Source: Meandrina meandrites | Lineage: Eukaryota > Cnidaria > Anthozoa > Scleractinia > Meandrinidae | Assembly (NCBI GenBank): GCA_963693305.1 | Contig: OY855915.1 | Span: forward strand, 4,454,618 to 4,518,617 | Direction: 5' to 3' | Length of the DNA: 64,000 nucleotides | Shown here: positions 56,901 to 61,793 of the stretch, piece after piece | How positions within the stretch are numbered: position 1 is the stretch's first letter | How the letters are laid out: each line of letters starts with the position of its first letter | Program-made: the position numbers and the translations under genes | Notes under the pieces: model-generated | Told to the model about the DNA's origin: nothing | The model's input: the letters and a program-made list of their open reading frames with translations, nothing else | The model's database searches: none

Positions 56901-59900
56901 TTTTAAAATAACATTAAATCTTTAATATTTCTTATTTCTCCAAATTTTACTAATCCTTTGAGAAAAACTCTCTTTCTCTCTTTCTCTTTCCAAACATTCC
57001 CAAAATTTACCAAAAAATTTACAAAACGTCGCTAAACATAGCTTTGTGAAATGAGCATAGAGGTTCTGGATTACTTGAAACCCGGGTTAGATATTCGCAT
57101 TAAACCAAGTTCAGCGGTGGAAAAAAAGCCTAACAGGTATACCCCCGCCTTAACCGATTTAAGGAGATGTTAAATTACCCGATTTAAGAATGTTAAATTA
57201 GCTGAATGAAATATTTAGGGACTGAAATAAGGAAGTTAAATTAGATGTTTTAAATACCTTCTTATAGGAAATTAACGCTTCATGAAATTAACGCGAATTT
57301 GGAAAATTCGCTGACTGCGATTCACGGAGACCGCGATTGGCGCCGACCGCGATTGGCGCCGACCGCGATTGGCGCCGACCGCGATTCATGCCGACCGCGA
57401 TTCACGCCGACCGCGATTCGCGCTGACCTCGATTCGCACTGACCGCGATTCGCGCTGACCGCGATTCCCGCTCACTGCGATTCACAGAGACCGCGATTCG
57501 CAGAGACCGCGATTCCCGGAGACTGCGATTCCCGGAGACCGCGATTCACGCAGACCGCGATTCGCGGAGACCGCGATTCCCGGAGACCGCGATTCCCGCC
57601 GACCGCGATTCGCGGAGACCGCGATTCGCACTGACTGCGATTCGCGGATACCGAGAGTCGCGGAGACCGCGATTCGCGCCGACCGCGATTCCCGGAGACT
57701 GCGATTCGCGCTGACCGCGATTCGCGCCGACCGCGATTCGCGGAGACTGCGATTCGCGCCGACCGCGATTCCCGGAGACCGCGATTCGCGCCGACTGCGG
57801 TTCTCGGAGACCGCGATTCGCGCTGACCGCGATTCGCGGAGACCGCGATTCGTGCAGACCGCGATTCGCGGAGACTGCGATTCGCGCCGACCGCGATTCC
57901 CGGAAACCGCGATTCGCGCCGACTGGGATTCTCGGAGACCGCGATTCGCGCTGACCGCGATTCGCGGAGAGTGCGATTCGCGCCGACCGCGATTCCCGGA
58001 GACCGCGATTCGCGCTGACTGCGATTAGCGGAGACCGCGATTCGCAGTCACTGCGATTCGCGCAGAATGAAAACAACGTTCATTTAAATTGCGTGCTCTC
58101 GATAAAAAAAACCCACGCAACAAGCTGGAAAAAGTCAAGCAAAATTAAATAGTTTAAATTTCGTATCTATCTGAGTCTGGAAAGTTTTCTAAACGGCCAA
58201 TTAAATTGGGCATGATCCAGAAAAAACTGTTTTGCGACACCAAAAGGATATAAAGTAAACCAAAGTAAATTGCATGATCGGCCAATATTTATATTATCTC
58301 ATCTTAAACTCACATGATCACATATAAAACCATTTGTCAGATTTCTCTCGTCACAGAGAGAAAAATGGCATGATATGTGATTGGGCAATATTTATATCAC
58401 AAGTTAAAATTGCGTCCAAGAAAATTTAATTTAATTGCTATGAACTTACAGTGTTTTTAAAACCGTGAGCCCCTTCAAGATGTTCCTTGTTATCCCTGTT
58501 AAACTGCCATCCGACAAGTTCCTGAATGGAATGCACAATAGGTATAATTTATTCAACAAGCAAAGACAGAGCAATGGACTACTTTATTTACAGAGAAGCT
58601 AGTGTAGTCGAGAGTGTAACGGCCGGGTATTTGGGGGTATAACGGTAAACAAGGGTGCCCGTGTCACACTCAACGTTTTGATTAATTTCGTGGTGACTTT
58701 CTTTTGCCAATATTCCGACTAGCAGTCTTCTACATAGCCTGCGAGCAGGCTCTCCGCGCTATCTTCTACAGGGCCAGAGTAGACTAGTATTTGATGAAAA
58801 CCACGCGCAGTTAAATTGCCTGCCCTCGATAAGAAACCCCACGCAACAAGCTGGAAAAACTCAAGCAAAATTCCAATCTTTTGCAACCACAAAAGTCGGC
58901 GTGCCACTTACTACGCAATTTACGGAAACCTGTTTGCACCGGTACTGTAAAGCTTCTGGAAAATGCTAGATAGATCTTGAATGCACAAAATTAGCACTCC
59001 GAAGGTTCTAAAACTAAATAGAAGAAAACAGCATGTGGATAAAATGTTTCGCCTCTTAAAAGTGTTCATCTAAATGTCTACATTTCGCAAGAGTACAGTT
59101 CAAACGTATTTTTTTCAACAACACTGCTAGTCGAAATTTTGCTCGTTTAAAATCCTGCCTCTCTTCATTTCTGTCGTACTAGCCTTGCAGTTTAAGACAG
59201 CTTCGGCTGAACAATCGAGCAACAAACGCAAAAATAAAGATACCAAATAAACTCGTAGCATGGTAACAGTTTGAATACAGTTAAGAAGAAGTTATCGCAA
59301 CTTAAGCTCTCAAGCTGACCCCTCGAGAAAAAAATGAGTTTGAAGCTATCCTTATTTGAGTTAAAACGGGCGTTTCACATCAGTTTAAAAGAAAACAACT
59401 ATTACATTTTAAGCATATTTTCAAGGTTTGACCTTAACTTTCTCGAGAATGCTTTAGAATTTAACCGCTGGGTCACTCATAGAAATGAAGTACAGTGAGA
59501 TGGTTCAAATAGTATACAAAACTTTTCCGTTCTTTGAGTAGCTTTTTGGTAAATAATTGCTGCACTTATTGTTCGAACTTTTAGCGGAAACCGTCTTAAT
59601 TTGTTTGTCCCAGGGGAGCCTGTACTCGAATGTAATGATATTAAAAAATCGATTACTTACAAAGTTTGCAGTTTCGTGAAGGTAGAGAAGCATCCATCGC
59701 TCAGTGACAACTTGTTCTTGCTGAGATCACTTCAAATAGAACATAAAACAGAGATAACGTATACTTCCGATTATTAATCCCCCAAAGAAATCTTGTACAC
59801 CAGTCTGAGGGAAGCAGAGGTGCTGTAGTGTTGGGACTATTCGCCTTATACCAATGTGGCCTTGCATCCAGGACCCGGGGTCATATGTGGGTGAGTTTGT

Positions 59901-60406
59901 TGTTGGTTATCGTGCTAGCTTTGATAGTTTTCTTTTAGCGTTCTCTGGTTTTCCTCCCTCCACAAAATGCACAATTCTAAATTCTAATTCGATCGGAAAC
60001 ACACGGCCCCACAAGCTTCTAGCTTCAAACACAAACGTGCATCAAATTTTTCCTCACAATATCAAGAAAAAAGGCTACGCGAATTAATAAAACTACCACC
60101 AAAGGGAAATTGCTATCGTCGTTTAGCAATTTCTCCCAACATATACTGTAAGAAAATGTATAGAGATCAGTCAGGAGAATTTGTATGTTGATATTGGGGA
60201 TTGAAGGGTTACAGGAGCAATTATACTTACAGTTCAACTGCAGCCGGTGAAACAAGTTCCTTAAGTTTAAAACCAGACAGCGTGCCGGCCGAAGAACTGC
60301 ATTTGTATGCGAGCGTCGAACTTTTTTCACATTTCTCATCTCCCAGAGTAAAAGAAACTGCGCAAAAGAGAAGCAGACAATTAAAAAGATGGCAACATTT
60401 CTTCAT
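31010..60406 (-). CDS. Single-pass LRR-EGF receptor-like protein, 11 exons, 444 aa
   Basis: Coding exons on the minus strand, 5' to 3': 60406-60231, 59729-59661, 58521-58450, 36574-36503, 35863-35712, 35144-35022, 33225-33103, 32707-32591, 32362-32210, 31364-31256, 31178-31010. They join in phase to 1,335 nt ending in TAG. The product has a signal peptide, three leucine-rich repeats, an LRR C-terminal cap, four EGF modules (three or four of calcium-binding type), one transmembrane helix and an acidic tail. It should sit in the plasma membrane with the LRR/EGF part outside, suiting adhesion or recognition; the partner is unknown. All acceptors end in AG and all donors are GT. More exons could be missed inside the 21.9-kb intron, although phases fit without any. 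A poly(A) signal candidate lies at 30925-30930. Confidence 0.85.
31256..31364 (-). CDS. Exon 10: transmembrane helix
   Basis: 109 nt; hydrophobic helix IIGGFFGILFLIIIVTVIF followed by a basic stop-transfer RKWRNR. Phase 1 in, 2 out. Confidence 0.87.
31560..31950 (+). repeat. Dispersed repeat family D, copy 2
   Basis: Shares the GGTGCTCTTGCGTGGGGGTC segment and flanks with 23,318-23,550 and, inverted, 56,331-57,155. Lies in the intron between exons 10 and 9. Confidence 0.75.
32210..32362 (-). CDS. Exon 9: EGF module 4
   Basis: 153 nt, DIDECKLKNNTCDAIEHSYC, longer loop, then CLCETGYRQVGRSC. Phase 1-1. Confidence 0.87.
32591..32707 (-). CDS. Exon 8: EGF module 3
   Basis: 117 nt, DIDECNSHDCGQGECTNT, then GSFSCDCHEGY; calcium-binding type, phase 1-1. 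Confidence 0.9.
32927..32949. repeat. Poly-C tract
   Basis: About 23 consecutive C on the plus strand within an intron. Confidence 0.8.
33103..33225 (-). CDS. Exon 7: EGF module 2
   Basis: 123 nt, DIDECAGKNDCSKTGGQC..., six Cys, ends KRGFTGNGKRC. Calcium-binding type, phase 1-1. Confidence 0.9.
33265..33560 (+). repeat. Dispersed repeat family E, copies 2 and 3 in tandem
   Basis: Two related units each holding CTTAACCATCCTTGTTCCTTTT and TTAGTAAACTATTATTTTGA. Confidence 0.65.
33613..33775. repeat. Palindrome with TAAGAAAATAATGCAC arms
   Basis: CTATAAGAAAATAATGCACG...GAGGT faces ACCTC...GTGCATTATTTTCTTATAG around GCCGTCAGGC. Confidence 0.65.
33811..34772. repeat. Array of exact 112-bp and about 100-bp direct repeats
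   Basis: A 112-bp block (starts AAATCTCGATAAAGCTCTTC, ends AAGGGTAAGCAATT) occurs at 33811-33922, 33943-34054 and 34661-34772. A roughly 100-bp block (CAGCTGCTTTTCTAGACCTC...) occurs at 33,710-33,810 and 34,055-34,157. Copies appear identical or nearly so. Confidence 0.8.
34291..34489 (-). pseudogene. First exon of a Crypton/DUF3504-type gene, isolated
   Basis: MAAKNSSPELRFGVWEDEDV at the start, later STKANTKRAAKVFQ, ending at GTAAGT. The NTKRAxKVF pattern resembles N-terminal parts of DUF3504/ZMYM2-like proteins derived from Crypton tyrosine recombinases (from memory). No downstream exon is seen within the repeats that flank it, so it is likely a fragment in an intron of the LRR-EGF gene, same strand. 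Confidence 0.5.
34840..34937. mobile_element. 98-bp MITE with ATT duplications
   Basis: Ends GGCTGTTTTTATACTAGAGA and CAGCC; ATT flanks at 34837-34839 and 34938-34940. Inner sequence (AATGTTTGCCGAAACTCGTC) matches the 292-bp element at 63,136-63,427, so they are one family. Confidence 0.8.
35022..35144 (-). CDS. Exon 6: EGF module 1
   Basis: 123 nt, DVNECLDENDCDDMATC... with six Cys; D-x-N-E start fits calcium-binding EGF. Phase 1-1. Confidence 0.88.
35712..35863 (-). CDS. Exon 5: LRR C-terminal cap
   Basis: Reads RLQNNILDCDCEKGLLALLR ... AKCYKPLTF ... INQHC, the LRRCT pattern N-x-L-x-C-x-C with later Cys residues. Phase changes from 2 to 1 to meet the EGF exons. Confidence 0.88.
35920..36159. 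mobile_element. MITE with TTGAGTAAGGC ends
   Basis: TTGAGTAAGGCATAGGGAAA faces TTCATGCCTTACTCAA, with an inner inverted pair GTTAAAACTACG/CGTAGTTTTAAC; about 240 bp. Confidence 0.7.
36384..36466. mobile_element. AACAATTATTCACC hairpin MITE
   Basis: AACAATTATTCACC at the left and GGTGAATAATTGTT at the right; about 83 bp. Confidence 0.65.
36503..36574 (-). CDS. Exon 4: LRR 3
   Basis: 72 nt, reads DLSNNNIQELPSDVFDDLVK then LSE; a consensus LRR. It is separated from exon 3 by the 21.9-kb intron. Confidence 0.87.
36659..36703. repeat. Small perfect hairpin
   Basis: GCGTGTTTATGGACC faces GGTCCATAAACACGC. Confidence 0.65.
36828..37140 (+). repeat. BEL/Pao left LTR
   Basis: 313 bp, TG...CA ends; contains AATAAAGG near 37,011. 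Confidence 0.95.
37256..42937 (+). CDS. BEL/Pao Gag-Pol polyprotein (1,893 aa)
   Basis: Order: coiled-coil N-terminus; Gag-type DUF1759 region from about residue 205 (GGNKLEFPRWHAAF); CxxC/His knuckles from about 420 (CKLCGHSHPIWHC, CYRCLSNDHLGSSC); aspartic protease near 586 (FLDEGSDTTYI); reverse transcriptase from about 885 with the catalytic YMDD near 1012; RNase H near 1189 (FTDASEKAYAA); integrase with HHETEGH zinc site near 1526, core Asp near 1599 (AVDFAGPY), Asp in LSDNGTNF near 1663 and Glu in FGGVFERM near 1713; C-terminal DUF5641. No stop or frameshift interrupts it, so the element may be active. Confidence 0.95.
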   Translation: MSNEESEDGQERYENEISQLHTVVGVLKREKKNAKSNLTRMLNQFVVLITDEKYDRHKIVEGMERLVRLREEVMKILEELETVYSKLQDKDNERKTSNETDEVNEQVDRELSEARVIMLAQVSNMCRARNVISEEKEKVQRTSGTEEVEEDTRLDNRVPSEERRPITIDSPAHSHPHTPTSHTSNLHGGDLFGSSNAVNGQLERIKIPVFGGNKLEFPRWHAAFSSCVDSSSLSSQFKMLRLEGCLTGEAAETVKGLGYSEAAYETAKARLLRKYGGNRRQVQGHLEELKKMKILREDDAKALEKFADALERAVLTLKENDRQSELQDGTLYTIILEKIPEKLLAQYYRWINENQERESLEKLKDWIAEEAEYRVQAAEIRNGIGSDEKTRERTVPWKRSENYAKSFVSSREGVEPKVQICKLCGHSHPIWHCEVFKEKPIERRWETAKRLGLCYRCLSNDHLGSSCPNYRECKIDGCKDTHHRLLHAERATPRRETEYRSVNGTNPSPQVPGHETKTAIQESKEGASNANQTHLSQESVTSQTTEGDASTHTATMETAQKREKVVALQTVPLILKNGNKRLLVNCFLDEGSDTTYINEDVVEELGVRGRKEPITVNVANDKQVKFMSMTFQVGVESIDGKLKRTISAKTSQKICGGMKPVNWLKIKHKWFHLSDIPFPELAQRRTIDVLLGADNHELMAIIKEVPGDVNEPSARLCPLGWTAIGRIDKEDLGEGNHTGLIRTFRIQQSEETSATQDDDLNVTLRKFWELEHIGILSSKKQFTQDEQAAWEKVSESRTFDGKRYQVAVPWKEERPCLVSNRPLAERRLQQVERKLAKDEKIATAYQQVIDEYLQKNYIRRVLPTEEKNEVEWLLPHFPVIRPDRATTKVRIVFDASATYQGRSLNTETLPGPKLQSNIFDILVRFRKELVALAGDVSQMYHQLVLQPVDRPFHRFLWRDLDPRREPETYEFQRFVFGGCYCPFCAQYVWQQHARDHKDQYPLAAEAVEKNCYMDDLMPSVKNVEEAKTIRKQITELGDKAGFHVRKWISHRPEVLEDIPEQDRAAEIDLSKTEFPVTKTLGVLWIAQEDKFSFRYSAPAEEFVFTKRSVLKKTATIFDPLGFLIPFTVRGKLLMQEAWTEAVIWDEVLPFQLAKKWKAWFGELPSLAKIKIPRCLKDSHSTEKQLTIHTFTDASEKAYAAAVYARYEFEDGSIGTRLITAKTRLAPLKAISIPRLELMGAVIGVRLTKQVCEALGVQRSKVIYWVDSCNVGYWIHGQSRNFKPFVAHRVGEIHEDSNPDQWRYIPGKLNPADHGTRGLTVEELIDNECWWRGPAFLRETNENWPQRGFTGATAETLEELKAEVRERTDRPQENNLKSFVTSNQTENQWRLEPNRFSKWYRTKPSVKLEIGVSLVRVRSWVQRFINNCRKPVEQRATGELTPDELKRTEQRIIIEAQHNIFTPEIKALDSGKELPKKSSILTFTPMVTDGILRSNTRLRYSNDLPDETKYPIILPKKHPVTELIVKYHHETEGHEMGLNYTLNHLREKYVVVHARETVKKVIKGCAECRIRFRGKPATQQMAPLPTIRLEATMKPFTNCAVDFAGPYLTVQGRGKVRTKRYMCLFLCLQTHCCHVEMAWSLDTDGFLNALTRMAARRGWPRDMLSDNGTNFTGGCNEINQLVKQIDTDKMQRMTSNNGLTWHWNPPAAPHFGGVFERMIRSAKRAVNAVLGNADVKDEELLTVFTGVESLMNSRPLAQLSSDPNDEPVLTPNHFLVGHMGGELAPENVDTTKFNPRRRWRRVQELIRHVWKRWMKEYLTSIGARKKWYERERNVNKGEVVLVIDTDMPRRQWTIGRIVETYPGADGFVRVVDVKTADGTYRRPISRISPLEFQD
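42987..43299 (+). repeat. BEL/Pao right LTR
   Basis: 313 bp, same sequence as the left LTR as far as read. Confidence 0.95.
43430..43694. repeat. 14-bp satellite, block 1
   Basis: Tandem GGATCYTAATTWAA units (for example GGATCCTAATTTAA and GGATCTTAATTAAA). Ends where the LINE tail begins. Confidence 0.92.
43695..46288 (-). mobile_element. Decayed non-LTR retrotransposon (CR1/L2/Jockey-like LINE)
   Basis: Minus strand, 5'-truncated in the endonuclease and ending in a short ACCTT tail repeat (43,695-43,715), as in CR1/L2-type elements. It sits inside the 14-bp satellite. The reading frame is broken by at least two in-frame stops and shifts. Confidence 0.88.
43897..46240 (-). pseudogene. LINE endonuclease/reverse transcriptase remnant
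   Basis: Pieces in order: endonuclease end (GFSDHSAIFGV near 46,050), RT N-part (45703-46014 and 44980-45684, with TPIYKSGDKSDPNNYRPISV), RT core (43897-44934, with GVPQGSILGPILFVIYINDL and the catalytic YADDT). A TAG near 45,697 and a TAA just before FIDLKKAFDLVDH (about 44,984) interrupt an otherwise continuous frame. No intact protein is made. Confidence 0.85.
46288..48647. repeat. 14-bp satellite, block 2
   Basis: About 170 units of GGATCYTAATTWAA with frequent one-base insertions. Larger repeated blocks exist, for example a unit of about 105 bp at 47,130-47,345 and a segment at 47,820-48,640 that recurs after the Penelope palindrome. Confidence 0.92.
48908..50710 (-). CDS. Penelope-like RT with GIY-YIG endonuclease, left copy (600 aa)
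   Basis: RT marks: FYILPKIHKPGNPGRPIVSS (67-86), LDVSSLYTNIPHNEGI (137-152), GTAMGTKMAPSFANLFLG (197-214) and catalytic YIDD (234-237). The linker has Cys-rich FRCGKNCATCP (459-468). The GIY-YIG nuclease spans about 499-530 (LIYMIQC, YIGET, RFNEHR). Penelope-like elements use this nuclease with the RT for insertion. The 5' end is truncated: upstream DKGSGTVV residues are present only as a short remnant at the palindrome centre. Frame intact. Confidence 0.93.
   Translation of the reverse strand: MDKTWYIDECNRQLSDTKFYRRLNEDITADIQNRVTFYVNRMYKDKLINDKTKQYLIQTDVKPGRFYILPKIHKPGNPGRPIVSSNSHPTERISHFVDYHLQPLVHKLPSFVKDTNDFLNKLLTISNLPANSLLVTLDVSSLYTNIPHNEGINACDHFLRTSSHNTIPTGTLCDLIRMILTMNNLSFNDNHYLQIHGTAMGTKMAPSFANLFLGFFEANALKNAPFQPHIWFRYIDDIFMIWTEGLDNLKIFVDYLNSIHPTIKFTSSHSATNVPFLDVNVSLTNDGNICTDLYTKPTDKHQHLLYSSCHPLHTKKAIPFSLALRLRRICSTDETFNTRAAQLTTYLLKRGYNRNLVTKQIQRAADIPRRLALQTKDGNKPTRIPFITTFNPSLPRISYIIKKHYHLLLSSNRCKNVFQQQLPVVAFRRSPNLRDLLVTAKLPSNSTNPHPQLPSGSFRCGKNCATCPYISDGLTTYTFFSTNETRHINSNLTCDTKNLIYMIQCNRCNLQYIGETKRRLKDRFNEHRRTIDNPNTKSKPTTVAQHFLSSPNHTANDIQLIPIEKVFSNRDSIRKAREAFLILKGRTIDPEGLNIREETY
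50765..52567 (+). CDS. Penelope-like RT with GIY-YIG endonuclease, right copy (600 aa)
   Basis: Same protein as the left copy from MDKTWYIDEC on; the only difference found is Met for Ile at residue 558 (HTANDM). The frame is open further upstream to 50672, but those residues come from the antisense of the left arm, so the ATG at 50765 is used. Confidence 0.93.
   Translation: MDKTWYIDECNRQLSDTKFYRRLNEDITADIQNRVTFYVNRMYKDKLINDKTKQYLIQTDVKPGRFYILPKIHKPGNPGRPIVSSNSHPTERISHFVDYHLQPLVHKLPSFVKDTNDFLNKLLTISNLPANSLLVTLDVSSLYTNIPHNEGINACDHFLRTSSHNTIPTGTLCDLIRMILTMNNLSFNDNHYLQIHGTAMGTKMAPSFANLFLGFFEANALKNAPFQPHIWFRYIDDIFMIWTEGLDNLKIFVDYLNSIHPTIKFTSSHSATNVPFLDVNVSLTNDGNICTDLYTKPTDKHQHLLYSSCHPLHTKKAIPFSLALRLRRICSTDETFNTRAAQLTTYLLKRGYNRNLVTKQIQRAADIPRRLALQTKDGNKPTRIPFITTFNPSLPRISYIIKKHYHLLLSSNRCKNVFQQQLPVVAFRRSPNLRDLLVTAKLPSNSTNPHPQLPSGSFRCGKNCATCPYISDGLTTYTFFSTNETRHINSNLTCDTKNLIYMIQCNRCNLQYIGETKRRLKDRFNEHRRTIDNPNTKSKPTTVAQHFLSSPNHTANDMQLIPIEKVFSNRDSIRKAREAFLILKGRTIDPEGLNIREETY
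52919..53138. repeat. 14-bp satellite, block 3
   Basis: GGATCYTAATTWAA units; the segment 53,020-53,138 closely matches 47,815-47,935. Confidence 0.9.
53143..54049. mobile_element. 907-bp non-autonomous DNA transposon, TTAA-flanked
   Basis: Ends GGACGGTGCCTACT and its inverse AGTAGGCACCGTCC. TTAA lies on both sides (53139-53142, 54050-54053). The related satellite segment at 47,930 has a single TTAA and no insert, giving the empty site. No open frame; TTAA preference is seen in piggyBac-type elements, though the ends are not the usual ones. Confidence 0.85.
54050..55770. repeat. 14-bp satellite, block 4
   Basis: GGATCYTAATTWAA units; 54,050-54,640 parallels 47,940-48,640. Decays into GATTTAAGGATGTTAAATTA-like pieces near 56,230-56,335 and 57,160-57,250, and similar pieces lie at 36,730-36,795 left of the BEL element. 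Confidence 0.9.
55775..56330. other. Intronic stretch without gene
   Basis: No exon or known repeat recognised apart from satellite remnants at its end. Confidence 0.4.
56331..57155 (-). repeat. Dispersed repeat family D, copy 3 (interrupted)
   Basis: Inverse of the sequence at 31,560-31,950 with similar flanks, split by a TTAA-flanked element at 56,379-56,768. Confidence 0.75.
56379..56768. mobile_element. 390-bp MITE, TTAA-flanked
   Basis: Ends AGGGGCACTGTCACG and CGTGACTGTGCCCCT; TTAA at 56375-56378 and 56769-56772. The uninterrupted sister sequence near 31,905-31,920 has one TTAA at the same place. Confidence 0.88.
57311..58064. repeat. CpG-rich 16-bp minisatellite
   Basis: About 47 units of the type GACCGCGATTCGCGCC, with variants (GGAGACCGCGATTCCC). 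In the 21.9-kb intron of the LRR-EGF gene, close to exon 3. The 176-aa frame across it is a by-product of the repeat. Confidence 0.92.
58450..58521 (-). CDS. Exon 3: LRR 2
   Basis: 72 nt, reads NLSDGSLTGITRNILKGLTV then LKT; one LRR, phase 2-2, with CATTCAG acceptor and GTAAGT donor. Confidence 0.85.
59661..59729 (-). CDS. Exon 2: LRR 1
   Basis: 69 nt, reads DLSKNKLSLSDGCFSTFT then KLQT; one LRR with introns in the same position as its neighbours (phase 2 on both sides). Confidence 0.85.
60231..60406 (-). CDS. Exon 1: signal peptide and LRR N-terminal part
   Basis: Starts MKKCCHLFNCLLLFCAVSFT, a clear signal peptide, then a mature part with Cys26 and Cys36 and a leucine-rich end (KELVSPAAVEL). 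Ends at GTAAGT in phase 2. Confidence 0.85.
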
Positions 60407-60458
60407 CTCGGCGCTTTAGCCTTTGAACGCAAAGTTTAGCGTTCTAACGACTATTGTA

Positions 60459-60466
60459 TGACGTCA
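60459..60466 (-). promoter_or_regulatory. CRE palindrome 1
   Basis: Perfect TGACGTCA, 53 bp upstream of the LRR-EGF start codon; binding site type for CREB/ATF factors. Confidence 0.55.
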
Positions 60467-60481
60467 ACAAACAAGATTTAA

Positions 60482-60489
60482 TGACGTCA
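60482..60489 (-). promoter_or_regulatory. CRE palindrome 2
   Basis: Second perfect TGACGTCA, 76 bp upstream of the start codon, next to a CG-rich stretch (60,494-60,540). Confidence 0.55.
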
Positions 60490-60544
60490 TAAAACGCGCG
60501 CGACTACAGCATCGGGTCGAGGAAATCGCGCGCGGCCTTGCTGT

Positions 60545-61440
60545 GCTAAAGATGATAAAAGAGTAAAATTATTTTATGCAGAAGCTATATTGGTCGTCCA
60601 TTTAACTTCAGGAGAAATAAAAACACACAGCGGTGAAAGGCAAGGCAAGACAACGCATGTCGAGAAAAACTTTGATTTTAAAAATTTGACGTTTCGTATT
60701 GTTCGTAAGCGGTAACGAAAAAGTCCTCAAACAGCAAACACGTTTAATCGTCCATAAAAACACCTCCAAACGGCAACACGCTTCAGTCTAAACGGCACAA
60801 TCCTCGAAAAACAAACGACCTCTTCAAAACTGTAACTCGCACACGCGAATAAACGTACGCGCGATTATGCTGCCGAAGTTAAGTTACAAATTTACAATGT
60901 AAGAGCGCGCGCGCGCTAATCGCGCGTCACGCAAGTTCAGTAGATTTATTCTTTACACGTATGCTAAAGCATTCTTCAGAAGTGACCGTTCAAGTTAGAT
61001 TACAGTTATAGTTTAAAATCAAAATGCGCGTTGATAGGCTCCTCCTAATTCAAGACCCCTTGCTTCGTTTTCCTCGCCACAATTTATTCTCGCTTTCTCG
61101 GGGTAGGGCTGGGGCTGGAAGTGAACACCTTACAGAAGTTTTAAAAGCGAGATATGCGCCGCAAACGGAGCATGGCTTAAAAAGCTAAATATTTTGCCTT
61201 TTGGGTCTGAAATGCAATTTGTATTTTAAAGAGAACTCCTGGACTGGGACATCATTACTGGGTATGATGGCCTACACTATCAAATACCACTCCAGGTCAA
61301 GAGAGTAGAATGTTATTATTGTAAAACCAGGCTACAGTTTTAGACACGATACAAAAATACATCAGGTATATATCTTCAATTTTTTCTCTTTTTCTGAGTC
61401 CAGTGAACGCCTCCTTTCTATAAAGTGAATATAGACAAAT
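60545..61440. other. Intergenic stretch
   Basis: Upstream region of the LRR-EGF gene and downstream region of the gene ending at 61,457. GCGCGC-rich words near 60,905-60,930; no gene recognised. Confidence 0.4.
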
Positions 61441-61456
61441 TTCTATTGTTGAAACT

Positions 61457-61564
61457 TCAGTAATCAACGGAAACGTGAGCTTCGCCGCTATCAGTGAAGA
61501 TAAATTTGTGGCCTCGAGAGCACTGTACGTTTGGAACAGGTTGAATCGCTGTCGTGACTTTGTC
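61457..61564 (-). CDS. Probable last exon of another minus-strand gene
   Basis: After a good acceptor (CTGTTTGTTTCAG) it is open for 35 codons to TGA: DKVTTAIQPVPNVQCSRGHK then FIFTDSGEAHVSVDY. The rest of the gene would lie beyond the foldback element or the window. No family recognised. Confidence 0.4.
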   Translation of the reverse strand, partial: DKVTTAIQPVPNVQCSRGHKFIFTDSGEAHVSVDY

Positions 61565-61793
61565 CTGAAACAAACAGTAAATGGTTTCTTGAAGTCGATG
61601 CAGTGCTTCTATTGATAAATATCACGTTTTGCGTCCTCCCTATTTTTTTTCTGCTCCCGCGAAACGTTAACTGAACGGTTCAAACGACACTTTTCTGATA
61701 TTGTAAGGAATTATGGGGTAGCTTCAAAGTCCTCCTGCTCCCAAACGAATACGGGGACTCCTCTTTTTTAGTTTGAAATTTAGGTTCCCTTAA

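Noticed and set aside
57546..58076. 176-aa minus-strand frame with RESRSPRIAVSANRG-type repeats
   Set aside because: It lies wholly in the 16-bp minisatellite; three units make 48 nt, so a 16-residue protein repeat arises automatically.
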